A stretch of 64,000 bases of DNA from Ectorhizobium quercum (lineage in GTDB: Bacteria > Pseudomonadota > Alphaproteobacteria > Rhizobiales > Rhizobiaceae), in NCBI RefSeq assembly GCF_026552795.1, contig NZ_JANFPI010000003.1:682001-746000 (forward strand). Direction: 5' to 3'. This document shows, piece after piece, positions 9,291 through 17,323 of this stretch. Every line of letters starts with the position of its first letter. Position 1 is the stretch's first letter. Below the pieces are notes generated by a model. The model was given only the letters and a program-made list of their open reading frames with translations, had not been told where the DNA came from and did no database searches. The position numbers and the translations under genes are program-made.

Positions 9291-9366
9291 CGAAATCCGG
9301 ATGCACCCTGCGTGCATGCGACTGTTGCGAGCCGGCGCGGAATTTCGCGCAACCCTGGAGGCGTTC

Positions 9367-10506
9367 TTGACCGAGACGGCAGACCTTAAGAAGACCCCGC
9401 TTCATTCCCTTCACGTTGCGCTCGGCGCGCGCATGGTGCCGTTCGCCGGCTACGACATGCCGGTGCAATATCCCGCAGGCGTGCTGAAGGAACATCTGCA
9501 CACCCGTGCCGCCGCCGGCCTCTTCGACGTCTCCCACATGGGACAGGTGATCGTGCGCGCGAAATCCGGCGACAATGCCGATGCGGCGCTGGCGCTCGAA
9601 AGCCTCGTGCCCGTGGACGTTCTCGGCCTCAAGGAAGGCCGCCAGCGCTACGCGCTGTTCACCGATGACAATGGCGGCATTCTCGATGACCTGATGATCG
9701 TCAACCTCGGCAATCATTTCTACATCGTCGTCAACGCCGCCTGCAAGGAGGCCGACCTCGCCCATATGCAGGACAGGCTCGGCCCGTCCTGCGAGGTGAC
9801 GGCCCGTTTCGACCGAGGCCTGCTGGCGCTCCAGGGACCGAAGGCCGAAACGGCGCTTGCCCGCCTCGCACCCGAGGTCGCCGAAATGAAGTTCATGGAT
9901 GCCCGCGCCGTTTCCCTTCTCGGCGCCGAATGCGTGGTCTCGCGCACCGGTTATTCCGGCGAGGACGGCTACGAGATTTCCGTGCCGGCCGAAAAGGCGG
10001 TGGAACTGGCCGAAGCGCTGCTGGCGATGGAGGAAGTCCAGCCCATCGGGCTTGGCGCGCGCGACTCGCTGCGCCTCGAAGCCGGCCTTTGCCTCTACGG
10101 CAGCGATATCGACACCACGACCACGCCGGTCGAGGCGGCGCTGGAATGGGCCATGCAGAAGGCCCGCCGCAAGGGCGGCGCCCGCGAAGGCGGCTTTCCC
10201 GGTGCGGCAATCATCCTTTCCCAGCTTGAAACCGGCGCGCAACGCCGCCGCGTCGGACTGAAGCCCGAGGGCAAGGCCCCGGTGCGCGGCCATTCGAAGC
10301 TCTTTGCCGATGCCGAAGGCAAGACGGAAATCGGTGAAGTCACCTCCGGCGGCTTTGGCCCGTCCGTGGAAGGCCCCGTAGCGATGGGCTATGTGCCCGC
10401 CGCCCTCGCAGCGCCCGGAACCACCCTTTTCGCCGAGGTGCGCGGCAAGTATCTGCCCGTTACCGTCACCGCCCTTCCCTTCGTCACGCCCACCTACAAA
10501 CGCTGA
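9367..10506 (+). CDS. gcvT: glycine cleavage system T protein (aminomethyltransferase)
   Basis: Transfers the aminomethyl carbon of glycine from the H protein to tetrahydrofolate, releasing ammonia. The 379-residue protein shows [20 protein letters not shown] at the start, [32 protein letters not shown] and [19 protein letters not shown], all typical of GcvT. The start was set at TTG 9367 because GGAGG lies 5 nt upstream (9357-9361) and the conserved family N-terminus begins here. The in-frame ATG at 9301 falls in the riboswitch expression platform and would add 22 unconserved residues. The gene heads gcvT-gcvH-gcvP under glycine riboswitch control. Confidence 0.96.
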   Translation: MTETADLKKTPLHSLHVALGARMVPFAGYDMPVQYPAGVLKEHLHTRAAAGLFDVSHMGQVIVRAKSGDNADAALALESLVPVDVLGLKEGRQRYALFTDDNGGILDDLMIVNLGNHFYIVVNAACKEADLAHMQDRLGPSCEVTARFDRGLLALQGPKAETALARLAPEVAEMKFMDARAVSLLGAECVVSRTGYSGEDGYEISVPAEKAVELAEALLAMEEVQPIGLGARDSLRLEAGLCLYGSDIDTTTTPVEAALEWAMQKARRKGGAREGGFPGAAIILSQLETGAQRRRVGLKPEGKAPVRGHSKLFADAEGKTEIGEVTSGGFGPSVEGPVAMGYVPAALAAPGTTLFAEVRGKYLPVTVTALPFVTPTYKR

Positions 10507-10535
10507 AAACACGTAAAATCTTCCGGAGAGAGAAC

Positions 10536-10898
10536 ATGCTGAAATTCACCGAAGAACATGAATGGCTGAAGCTCGAGGGCGACGTCGCGACCGTCGGCAT
10601 CACCGCCCACGCGACGGAGCAGCTCGGCGATCTCGTCTTCGTGGAACTGCCCGAGGTCGGCGCGACGTTCGAGAAGAACGGCGAGGCCGCGACCGTGGAG
10701 AGCGTCAAGGCCGCCTCGGACGTCTACTGCCCGCTGGCCGGCGAAATCGTCGAGATCAACCAGGCCATCGTCGACGATCCTTCGGTGGTCAATTCCGATC
10801 CGCAGGGGGCCGGCTGGTTTTTCAAGCTGAAGCTGGCCGACGTCGCCGACATCGAGGGCCTTCTCGACGAGGCCGCCTACAAGGACCTGATCGCCTGA
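10536..10898 (+). CDS. gcvH: glycine cleavage system H protein
   Basis: Lipoyl carrier that shuttles the aminomethyl group between the P, T and L proteins. 120 residues, normal for the family. The lipoylation region reads [20 protein letters not shown], with the modified lysine in the ESVKAASD motif (about residue 63). A GGAGAGAG ribosome site precedes the ATG. The stop overlaps the gcvP start (TGATG at 10896-10900), implying coupling. The L protein gene (lpd) is not in the window. Confidence 0.98.
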   Translation: MLKFTEEHEWLKLEGDVATVGITAHATEQLGDLVFVELPEVGATFEKNGEAATVESVKAASDVYCPLAGEIVEINQAIVDDPSVVNSDPQGAGWFFKLKLADVADIEGLLDEAAYKDLIA

Positions 10899-13762
10899 TG
10901 ACGACACCGACCGAATTCCATTTCACCGATTATCAGCCCTACGATTTCGCCAACCGGCGCCACATCGGCCCGTCGCCGGCGGAAATGGAGGAGATGCTGA
11001 AAATCATCGGCTATCCGTCCCTCGATGCAATGATCGACGACACGGTGCCCGCCTCGATCCGCCAGCAGGTGCCGCTTGCCTTCGGCGAACCGATGACGGA
11101 GCGCGAGGCGCTCGACAAGCTGCGCGAGACGGCCAACCGGAACAAGGTCCTGACCTCGCTGATCGGTCAGGGCTATTATGGCACGATCACCCCGCCGGTC
11201 ATCCAGCGCAACATTCTGGAAAACCCCGCCTGGTACACGGCCTATACGCCCTATCAGCCGGAAATCTCGCAGGGGCGCCTCGAAGCGCTTCTGAATTTCC
11301 AGACGATGATCACCGATCTCACCGGCCTCGACGTCGCCAATGCGTCGCTGCTCGACGAGGCAACCGCCGCGGCGGAAGCGATGGCCATGTGCCAGCGCGT
11401 CGCCAAGTCGAAGGCAACAGCCTTCTTCGTGGACGCCGATTGCCATCCGCAGGTGATCGCGCTGATCTGCACCCGCGCCGAACCGCTGGGCTGGAAGGTC
11501 GTCGTCGGCAATCCCTTCACGGATCTCGATCCGGTCGACGTCTTCGGCGCGCTGTTCCAGTATCCGGGCACCCACGGCCACGTCCACGACTTCTCCGGTC
11601 TCATCGCCCGCCTGCACCAGACCGGCGCGATCGCCGCCGTCTCCGCCGATCCGCTGGCGCTGACGCTGCTGAAATCCCCGGGCGAAATGGGCGCGGATAT
11701 CGCCATCGGCTCCACCCAGCGCTTCGGCGTGCCGGTCGGCTACGGCGGCCCGCATGCGGCCTACATGGCCGTAAAGGACGCCTACAAGCGCTCCATGCCG
11801 GGCCGGCTCGTCGGCGTCTCTGTCGATGCGCGCGGCAATCGCGCCTACCGCCTGTCGCTCCAGACCCGCGAGCAGCATATCCGTCGCGAGAAGGCGACCT
11901 CGAACATCTGCACGGCGCAGGTTCTGCTCGCCGTCATGGCGTCGATGTATGCCGTGTTCCACGGGCCGAACGGCCTGAAGGCGATCGCCCAGCAGGTCCA
12001 CCAGAAGGCCGTGCTGACGGCCAAGGGGCTGGAAAAGCTCGGCTACGCCATCGAGCCGGCGACCTTCTTCGACACGATCACGGTGGAAGCCGGCCACATG
12101 CAGGGCCTCATCCTGCGCGCCGCCGTCGCCGAAGGTGTGAACCTGCGCAAGGTCGGCACGACGAAGATTGGCATCAGCCTCGACGAACGCACCCGGCCCG
12201 CGACGGTCGAAGCGGTATGGCGGGCCTTCGGCGGCAATTTCGAGGTGGGGGAATTCGAAGCGGAATACCGTCTCCCGAAGGATCTGCTGCGCACCAGCGA
12301 TTACCTGACGCACCCGATCTTCCACATGAACCGCGCCGAAAGCGAAATGACGCGCTATATCCGCCGCCTGTCCGACCGCGACCTGGCGCTCGACCGGTCG
12401 ATGATCCCGCTCGGCTCCTGCACCATGAAGTTGAACGCCACGGCGGAAATGCTGCCGATCACCTGGCCGGAATTTTCCGACATCCATCCCTTCGTGCCCG
12501 CCGACCAGGCGCTCGGCTACCGCGAGATGATCACGGACCTGACGGAAAAGCTCTGCGCCATCACCGGCTACGACGCCTTCTCCATGCAGCCGAACTCCGG
12601 CGCGCAGGGCGAGTATGCGGGTCTTCTGACGATCCGCAACTATCACATCGCCCGCGGCGACGGCCACCGCGACGTCTGCCTCATCCCCACCTCCGCCCAC
12701 GGCACCAATCCCGCCTCGGCGCAGATGGCCGGCATGAAGGTCGTGCCGGTGAAGGTTCTGGAAAACGGCGATATCGACATTGCCGATTTTCGCGCCAAGG
12801 CGGACGCCCACGCGGCCAGCCTCTCCTGCTGCATGATCACCTATCCCTCGACGCACGGCGTGTTCGAGGAGACGGTGCGCGAGATCTGCGAGATCACCCA
12901 CGCGCATGGCGGCCAGGTCTATCTCGACGGCGCCAACATGAACGCGATGGTCGGCCTTGCCCGCCCGGGCGACATCGGCTCCGACGTCTCGCATCTCAAC
13001 CTGCACAAGACCTTCTGCATTCCGCATGGCGGCGGCGGCCCCGGCATGGGCCCGATCGGCGTCAAGGCGCATCTCGCGCCGCACCTGCCCGGCCATCCGG
13101 TCACGGACGGCAAGCCGGGCGCGGTGTCGGCGGCTCCCTTCGGTTCGCCGTCGATCCTGCCGATCTCGTGGTCCTACGTGCTGATGATGGGCGGCGCGGG
13201 GCTGACGCAGGCGACCAAGGTCGCCATCCTCAACGCCAACTATATCGCCGCGCGGCTGAAGGGCGCCTACGACGTGCTCTACAAGTCGAAGACGGGCCGG
13301 GTGGCGCATGAGTGCATCCTCGACACCCGCCCGCTGGCCGAAAGCGCCCATGTGACCGTCGACGACATCGCCAAGCGCCTGATCGACTGCGGTTTCCACG
13401 CGCCGACCATGAGCTGGCCGGTGGCCGGCACGCTGATGATCGAGCCGACCGAGTCGGAAACCAAGGCCGAACTCGACCGCTTCTGCGACGCCATGCTGGC
13501 GATCCGCGAGGAAGCCCGCGATATCGAGGAAGGCCGCGCCGACAAGGACAACAACCCGCTGAAGAACGCCCCGCACACGGTGGAGGACCTCGTCGGCGAA
13601 TGGGACCGTCCCTATTCGCGCGAACAGGCCTGCTTCCCGCCCGGCGCCTTCCGCATCGACAAGTACTGGGCGCCGGTCAACCGCATCGACAACGTCTATG
13701 GCGATCGCAACCTGATCTGCACCTGCCCGCCGGTGGACGCCTACGGCGAGGCCGCGGAGTAA
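10898..13762 (+). CDS. gcvP: glycine dehydrogenase (decarboxylating), P protein
   Basis: PLP-dependent decarboxylation of glycine with transfer of the aminomethyl group to lipoyl-GcvH. The 954-residue single-chain form is present (both halves fused), with [16 protein letters not shown] at the N-terminus, the QGYYGT and [20 protein letters not shown] motifs, and the PLP lysine region [20 protein letters not shown] at about residue 700. The start is the ATG overlapping the gcvH stop. A GC-rich hairpin follows the stop. The operon matches the usual alphaproteobacterial gcvTHP order. Confidence 0.98.
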   Translation: MTTPTEFHFTDYQPYDFANRRHIGPSPAEMEEMLKIIGYPSLDAMIDDTVPASIRQQVPLAFGEPMTEREALDKLRETANRNKVLTSLIGQGYYGTITPPVIQRNILENPAWYTAYTPYQPEISQGRLEALLNFQTMITDLTGLDVANASLLDEATAAAEAMAMCQRVAKSKATAFFVDADCHPQVIALICTRAEPLGWKVVVGNPFTDLDPVDVFGALFQYPGTHGHVHDFSGLIARLHQTGAIAAVSADPLALTLLKSPGEMGADIAIGSTQRFGVPVGYGGPHAAYMAVKDAYKRSMPGRLVGVSVDARGNRAYRLSLQTREQHIRREKATSNICTAQVLLAVMASMYAVFHGPNGLKAIAQQVHQKAVLTAKGLEKLGYAIEPATFFDTITVEAGHMQGLILRAAVAEGVNLRKVGTTKIGISLDERTRPATVEAVWRAFGGNFEVGEFEAEYRLPKDLLRTSDYLTHPIFHMNRAESEMTRYIRRLSDRDLALDRSMIPLGSCTMKLNATAEMLPITWPEFSDIHPFVPADQALGYREMITDLTEKLCAITGYDAFSMQPNSGAQGEYAGLLTIRNYHIARGDGHRDVCLIPTSAHGTNPASAQMAGMKVVPVKVLENGDIDIADFRAKADAHAASLSCCMITYPSTHGVFEETVREICEITHAHGGQVYLDGANMNAMVGLARPGDIGSDVSHLNLHKTFCIPHGGGGPGMGPIGVKAHLAPHLPGHPVTDGKPGAVSAAPFGSPSILPISWSYVLMMGGAGLTQATKVAILNANYIAARLKGAYDVLYKSKTGRVAHECILDTRPLAESAHVTVDDIAKRLIDCGFHAPTMSWPVAGTLMIEPTESETKAELDRFCDAMLAIREEARDIEEGRADKDNNPLKNAPHTVEDLVGEWDRPYSREQACFPPGAFRIDKYWAPVNRIDNVYGDRNLICTCPPVDAYGEAAE

Positions 13763-13768
13763 GGATAG

Positions 13769-13788
13769 GGGGCGGCCCAGGCCGCCCC
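13769..13788 (+). terminator. GC-rich hairpin after gcvP
   Basis: Arms GGGGCGGC and GCCGCCCC with loop CCAG immediately follow the gcvP stop. The tract after it (TCCTCTCC) is only weakly U-rich, so this may be a Rho-assisted or stabilising structure instead of a classical intrinsic terminator. Confidence 0.5.
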
Positions 13789-13970
13789 TCCTCTCCGTCA
13801 CCTTGACCTTGAGCCGAGAGTTCTGCCGCACCCGTGCATGACGAAACGCGGCTGAGGCCGTTCCTTCCGTTTCATTCCGGCACATCAGGGCACGAAATGG
13901 CGCGCCTTGCGTTCAGCGTTCCCTAAAACGTTGTGCGTAGGATGATGGTCGAAAAGAACGGGAATTTGCC

Positions 13971-14276
13971 ATGACCATTTCGTCGATGACCGCGATCGCC
14001 ATTACCGGCATGCAGGCCGCCGCGACGCAGTTCACAGCCTCCGCCAGCAACATCGCGCATGTCGATACCGTCGAATACCAGAAGAAGGCGGCGAGCTTCG
14101 CCACGTTGCAGCCGGGCGGTGTCGAGGCGAAGGTTACGGCGACGGATGCCGGCGTCAGTCTCGACCGGGAACTCTACGACATGATCGGCGCAAAGATCGC
14201 CTACGAGGCCAATGCCACGGTTTTCGAAACCGGCGCCGATCTCTGGCAGGTTCTTTCCACGATCAAGCGCGACTGA
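13971..14276 (+). CDS. small orphan protein resembling flagellar basal-body rod proteins
   Basis: 101 residues. The N-terminus MTISSMTAIAITGMQAAATQ followed by FTASASNIAHVDT resembles the N-terminal flagellar rod (FlgB/FlgC/FlgG) signature, in which small residues, an amphipathic helix and a SASNIAN-like motif recur. The C-terminus (ELYDMIGAKIAYEANATVFE then TGADLWQVL) resembles the FlgC/FlgG C-terminal helix, where families show YEANA and similar strings. The middle of a true FlgC is missing. No flagellar genes are nearby. It could be a reduced paralog that packs with rod-like assemblies or a relic; function unknown. A RIME or IS boundary begins about 25 nt after its stop. Confidence 0.7.
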   Translation: MTISSMTAIAITGMQAAATQFTASASNIAHVDTVEYQKKAASFATLQPGGVEAKVTATDAGVSLDRELYDMIGAKIAYEANATVFETGADLWQVLSTIKRD

Positions 14277-14304
14277 GCGGCGCCTTTCACGCCATGAGTC
14301 ATGA

Positions 14305-14323
14305 CCTCCACCAGAGGTGGAGG
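14305..14323. repeat. IS200-type end hairpin (tnpA 3' side)
   Basis: Eight-base arms CCTCCACC and GGTGGAGG around loop AGA. The arms are identical to those of the hairpin at 14883-14901. Y1 transposases recognise such end hairpins as single-stranded DNA. A second small hairpin (ACCGCT, loop AGA, AGCGGT at 14343-14357) lies between this end and the tnpA stop and may help terminate tnpA transcription. Confidence 0.8.
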
Positions 14324-14368
14324 TTTGAAACGCTGTGCTTGAACCGCTAGAAGCGGTCTTGCTATAGG

Positions 14369-14803
14369 TTAGTAGCTACGATTAAACAGGTCGGCAAAGT
14401 CGGAAGCTTTGTCGACCTTCTCCTGATTACGGATATAACGTCTGACGACCTGCTCATTGTAGCCCGTCGTCGATACGAAGTACCCTCGCGCCCAAAAGTG
14501 ATACCCCTTGTAGCGCCTCTTGCCGGCATATTTGTTGGCAACGTAAAGCGCCGTCTTGCCCTTCAGAAAGCCGACAATGTGCGACACCGAATATTTCGGC
14601 GGGATCGATATCAGCATATGCACATGGTCCGGCATCAGGTGACCTTCCTCAATCTTGCAGCCCTTCTGGCTGGCAAGACGATGGAATAGCTCACCCAACT
14701 CCCTACGAACGTCACCGTAAAGACGCTTCGTTCGGTACTTGCTGCCAAATACAACGTGGTACTTACAATCCCACGTCGCGTGTGATTGTGATTGCTCATC
14801 CAT
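14369..14803 (-). CDS. tnpA: IS200-family Y1 (HUH) transposase
   Basis: 144 residues, normal for TnpA of IS200. The HUH metal-binding motif is seen in LMPDHVHMLISIP (His-Val-His at about residues 60-62), and the catalytic tyrosine candidate lies in GYNEQVVRRYIRNQE near residue 118-126. The N-terminus (ATWDCKYHVVFGSKYRTK) is also typical. A strong GGAGG ribosome site lies 4 nt before the ATG. The reading frame is intact, so the element could be active. GC content is visibly lower than that of the flanking genes, which agrees with horizontal origin. Confidence 0.95.
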   Translation of the reverse strand: MDEQSQSHATWDCKYHVVFGSKYRTKRLYGDVRRELGELFHRLASQKGCKIEEGHLMPDHVHMLISIPPKYSVSHIVGFLKGKTALYVANKYAGKRRYKGYHFWARGYFVSTTGYNEQVVRRYIRNQEKVDKASDFADLFNRSY

Positions 14804-14882
14804 AAAACCTCCGTTTCACGTCCCGTAAACCTAACGGTCCAAGCGCGGAGGTCTCTCAAACACAATGTAGAACTCGTCCAGT

Positions 14883-14901
14883 CCTCCACCGTAGGTGGAG
14901 G
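14883..14901. repeat. IS200-type end hairpin (tnpA 5' side)
   Basis: Arms CCTCCACC and GGTGGAGG around loop GTA, about 80 nt upstream of the tnpA start. It mirrors the hairpin at 14305-14323. In IS200 relatives a structure at this end also limits read-through into tnpA. Confidence 0.8.
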
Positions 14902-14913
14902 TTTACAGATGGT

Positions 14914-14938
14914 ATAAAAAGCCGCCCGGAGGGCGGCC
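14914..14938 (-). terminator. intrinsic terminator of the suf operon
   Basis: On the minus strand, arms GCCGCCC and GGGCGGC with a short TCC loop are followed by TTTTT. It lies about 27 nt beyond the sufA stop and right next to the IS200 end. It should end the suf operon transcript. Confidence 0.85.
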
Positions 14939-14964
14939 TTGCAGGCGACGGTCGGGAAAAGGGT

Positions 14965-15357
14965 TCAGTGCGCTTCGCCGGCCAATTCCCGCTGGCGGGC
15001 AAGCTCGGCAAGATCGGCGGCCTTCAGCTCCACCGATTCGCCGCAGCCGCAGGCGGACGTCTGGTTGGGGTTGTTGAATGTGAAGCCGGAGCGCAGTTTC
15101 GTCGTTTCGAAATCCATCTGCGTGCCGAGCAGGTAAAGCACCGCCGCCGGGTCGATCCACACATGCGCGCCGTCCCGCTCGATATGATCGTCTTTGGCGT
15201 TCGGCTCCGTCACCAGGTCGATCGTATATTCCATTCCCGCGCAGCCGCCCTTCTTGATGCCAACGCGAACGCCTTTGGCATCCGGGCCGGAATTCTCGAC
15301 GATTGCCTTGACGCGGGCCGAAGCGGCGTCTGTCATGGTCATGACGGTGAAAGCCAT
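14965..15357 (-). CDS. sufA: A-type iron-sulfur cluster carrier SufA
   Basis: Receives Fe-S clusters from the SufBCD scaffold and delivers them to apoproteins. The 130-residue protein has the three A-type carrier cysteines: one in GIKKGGCAGMEYTIDL and a CxC pair in SACGCGESVEL near the C-terminus. The start at 15357 (MAFTVMTMTDAAS) has an AAGGAG ribosome site 7 nt upstream and was preferred to an upstream in-frame Met. It is the last gene of the suf operon, followed by a terminator and then the IS200 element. Confidence 0.95.
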   Translation of the reverse strand: MAFTVMTMTDAASARVKAIVENSGPDAKGVRVGIKKGGCAGMEYTIDLVTEPNAKDDHIERDGAHVWIDPAAVLYLLGTQMDFETTKLRSGFTFNNPNQTSACGCGESVELKAADLAELARQRELAGEAH

Positions 15358-15424
15358 AGGGTTTCTCCTTGCCTGCCGGATCGCGCCGGCCTTCGGCATA
15401 AGGTAAGTCGCGCCGCCGGCCGGA

Positions 15425-15811
15425 TCAATACCAGCCGACAGCCACTTTCGCTTCCTCGGACATGCGATCCGGCGTCCACGGCGGATCGAAGGTCATCGAC
15501 ACATCGACGCCGGAAACGCCCTCGACCGCGCCAACGGCATTTTCCACCCAGCCCGGCATTTCGCCGGCCACCGGGCAGCCGGGCGCCGTCAGAGTCATGG
15601 CGATCTTGACCATGCGGTCGTCCTCGATGTCGATCTTGTAGATCAGGCCGAGTTCGAAGATATCCGCCGGAATCTCCGGATCGTAGACGGTTTTCAACGC
15701 GGAAATGATATCGTCGGACAGGCGTGCGATCTCTTCTGCCGGAATGGCGGAGTTCACGATCCCGTCGCGAGCGTCGAACGTTCCATCAGGCTGTTCTGCC
15801 TCAGCACTCAT
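15425..15811 (-). CDS. sufT: SUF-associated DUF59 / MIP18-family protein (SufT)
   Basis: A 128-residue protein of the DUF59 (MIP18) family, whose members help deliver Fe-S clusters. Conserved strings are ALKTVYDPEIPADIFELGLI, MTLTAPGCPVAGEMP (with the family cysteine) and VDVSMTFDPPWTPDRMS. The start at 15811 (MSAEAEQ) follows a strong GAGGAAAG site; an in-frame TTG 18 nt upstream would place that ribosome site inside the gene. It sits between sufS and sufA, the position called sufX in the Agrobacterium operon. Confidence 0.93.
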   Translation of the reverse strand: MSAEAEQPDGTFDARDGIVNSAIPAEEIARLSDDIISALKTVYDPEIPADIFELGLIYKIDIEDDRMVKIAMTLTAPGCPVAGEMPGWVENAVGAVEGVSGVDVSMTFDPPWTPDRMSEEAKVAVGWY

Positions 15812-15884
15812 CGGTCTTTCCTCGGACAATCGGGGCGATGCGAACCATGCGCCCCGCCTGATGTAGTAAACTTGACACTCATCA

Positions 15885-17105
15885 TCAAGCGAAGAACGTG
15901 CGCGCGTAGTCCAGCGCCTCTACCAGCGCATCCACCTCGGCGTGCGTATTGTAGAGGCCGAACGAGGCGCGGCAGGTGGACGTGACGCCGAAACGGTTCA
16001 GAAGGGGCTGGGCGCAATGGGTGCCGGCCCGCACCGCGATCCCGCGCCGGTCTATGACCATCGAGACGTCATGCGCGTGGATTCCGGCCAGTTCGAAGGA
16101 GAAGATGCCGCCCTTGCCGGGCGCATTGCCGATGATGCGCAGCGAATTCACCTCACGCAGCCTTTCGGCGGCATAGGCCGCAAGCCCGGCCTCATGTTCG
16201 GCAATCGCCGCGCGGCCGATCTTTTCCATGTAGTCCAGCGCCACGCCGAGACCGATGGCCTGCACGATGGGCGGCGTGCCGGCCTCGAACCGGTGCGGCG
16301 GCTCCGCATAGGTCACGCCCTCCTCGGTCACGTCGGCGATCATCTCGCCGCCGCCCATGAAGGGACGCATGTCGCGCAGCCGGTCCATGCGCCCGTAAAG
16401 AACGCCGATGCCCGAGGGGCCGTAAAGCTTGTGGCCGGTCATGGCATACCAGTCGCAGCCGATATCCTGCACGTCGACCGGCATGTGGACCGCGCCCTGC
16501 GATCCGTCGACCAGAACCGGAATGCCGCGCTCATGGGCGATGCGCGTGACCTCCTTCACCGGCACCACCGTGCCCAGCGCATTCGACATCTGCGTGATGG
16601 CGACGAGCTTCGTGCGTTCCGTCAGGCACTTCTCGAAATCCTCGATATGAAAAGCGCCCTCATCGTCCACCGGCGCCCAGACCAGCTTCACACCCTTGCG
16701 CTCGCGCAGGAAATGCCAGGGCACGATGTTGGAATGGTGCTCCATGATCGAGATGACGATTTCGTCGCCCTCGCCGAGATTCTCCATCGCCCAGCCATAG
16801 GCGACCGTATTGATCGCCTCGGTGGAGGATTTGGTGAAGACGATTTCGTCGGCCGAACCGGCATTCAGGAAGCGCCGCACGCTCTCCCGCGCCGCCTCGA
16901 AGGCCTCCGTCGCCTTGTTGGAGAGATAGTGCAGGCCGCGATGCACATTGGCGTATTCGTGCGCATAGGTATTGGCAACGGCGTCGATCACCACCTGCGG
17001 CTTCTGCGCCGAGGCGCCGTTGTCGAGATAGACCAGCGGCTTGCCGTAGACCTCGCGGGACAGAATGGGGAAGTCGCGGCGGATCGCTTCAACATCATAG
17101 GCCAT
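15885..17105 (-). CDS. sufS: cysteine desulfurase, SufS type (group II)
   Basis: Removes sulfur from cysteine to supply the SufBCD scaffold; needs PLP. The 406-residue protein has VYLDNGASAQKPQVVIDA, the PLP lysine in MTGHKLYGPSGIGVLYGR at about residue 225, and the active-site cysteine in VRAGTHCAQPLL near residue 360, without the longer cysteine loop of IscS. That places it in group II. The start at 17105 has an AAAGGACGG ribosome site; longer in-frame extensions upstream look unconserved. sufE is not adjacent; the partner for sulfur transfer lies elsewhere or is replaced. Confidence 0.96.
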   Translation of the reverse strand: MAYDVEAIRRDFPILSREVYGKPLVYLDNGASAQKPQVVIDAVANTYAHEYANVHRGLHYLSNKATEAFEAARESVRRFLNAGSADEIVFTKSSTEAINTVAYGWAMENLGEGDEIVISIMEHHSNIVPWHFLRERKGVKLVWAPVDDEGAFHIEDFEKCLTERTKLVAITQMSNALGTVVPVKEVTRIAHERGIPVLVDGSQGAVHMPVDVQDIGCDWYAMTGHKLYGPSGIGVLYGRMDRLRDMRPFMGGGEMIADVTEEGVTYAEPPHRFEAGTPPIVQAIGLGVALDYMEKIGRAAIAEHEAGLAAYAAERLREVNSLRIIGNAPGKGGIFSFELAGIHAHDVSMVIDRRGIAVRAGTHCAQPLLNRFGVTSTCRASFGLYNTHAEVDALVEALDYARTFFA

Positions 17106-17190
17106 GTCAGGCCGTCCTTTCAAAAGACCGGAACCAGCGATTTGCGCGATTCGATCCGGTTTATCCACGAGCATCACCCCGCCGGCACCC

Positions 17191-17264
17191 GTCACCCTCG
17201 GGCTTGACCCGAGGGTCCACGCAACGGGCGCCGCTGGATGCTCGGGTCAAGCCCGAGCATGACG
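17191..17264. repeat. paired palindromic repeat between sufD and sufS
   Basis: Two related palindromes face each other. The first is CCCTCGGG, spacer CTTGA, CCCGAGGG at 17195-17215. The second is TGCTCGGG, spacer TCAAG, CCCGAGCA at 17239-17259. The spacers are complementary to each other, so each unit is an inverted copy of the other. Such CTCGGG/CCCGAG units occur as dispersed repeats in rhizobia. They lie within the suf transcript and could partly uncouple sufD from sufS expression. Confidence 0.75.
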
Positions 17265-17323
17265 ATCAAAACGTTTGAGGAGCGGCACGCAAGAGCGCGA
17301 TAGCCCCCCACAACCGCATTTCA

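Larger units (their letters stand above)
14303..14905 (-). mobile_element. IS200/IS605-family insertion sequence (tnpA only)
   Basis: About 600 bp containing one transposase gene with no accessory tnpB. It is bounded by two hairpins with identical arms CCTCCACC and GGTGGAGG: at 14305-14323 with loop AGA, and at 14883-14901 with loop GTA. Both are followed by GGTTT-type sequence in the plus direction. Subterminal hairpins instead of inverted terminal repeats, and a single Y1 transposase, fit the IS200 group. The exact cleavage points cannot be fixed from one copy. Confidence 0.85.

Noticed and set aside
9301..9366. ATG at 9301 as the gcvT start
   Set aside because: It lies in the riboswitch expression platform, lacks a Shine-Dalgarno site and adds 22 unconserved residues. 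TTG at 9367 has GGAGG at 5 nt.
10877..13885. A 1002-codon open frame on the minus strand opposite gcvP
   Set aside because: Third-position GC bias of gcvP leaves the antisense frame open. The product has no recognisable motif and the start lacks a ribosome site.
14895..15077. Small plus-strand frame over the suf terminator
   Set aside because: It reads through the terminator hairpin and antisense to sufA; composition fits a shadow frame.
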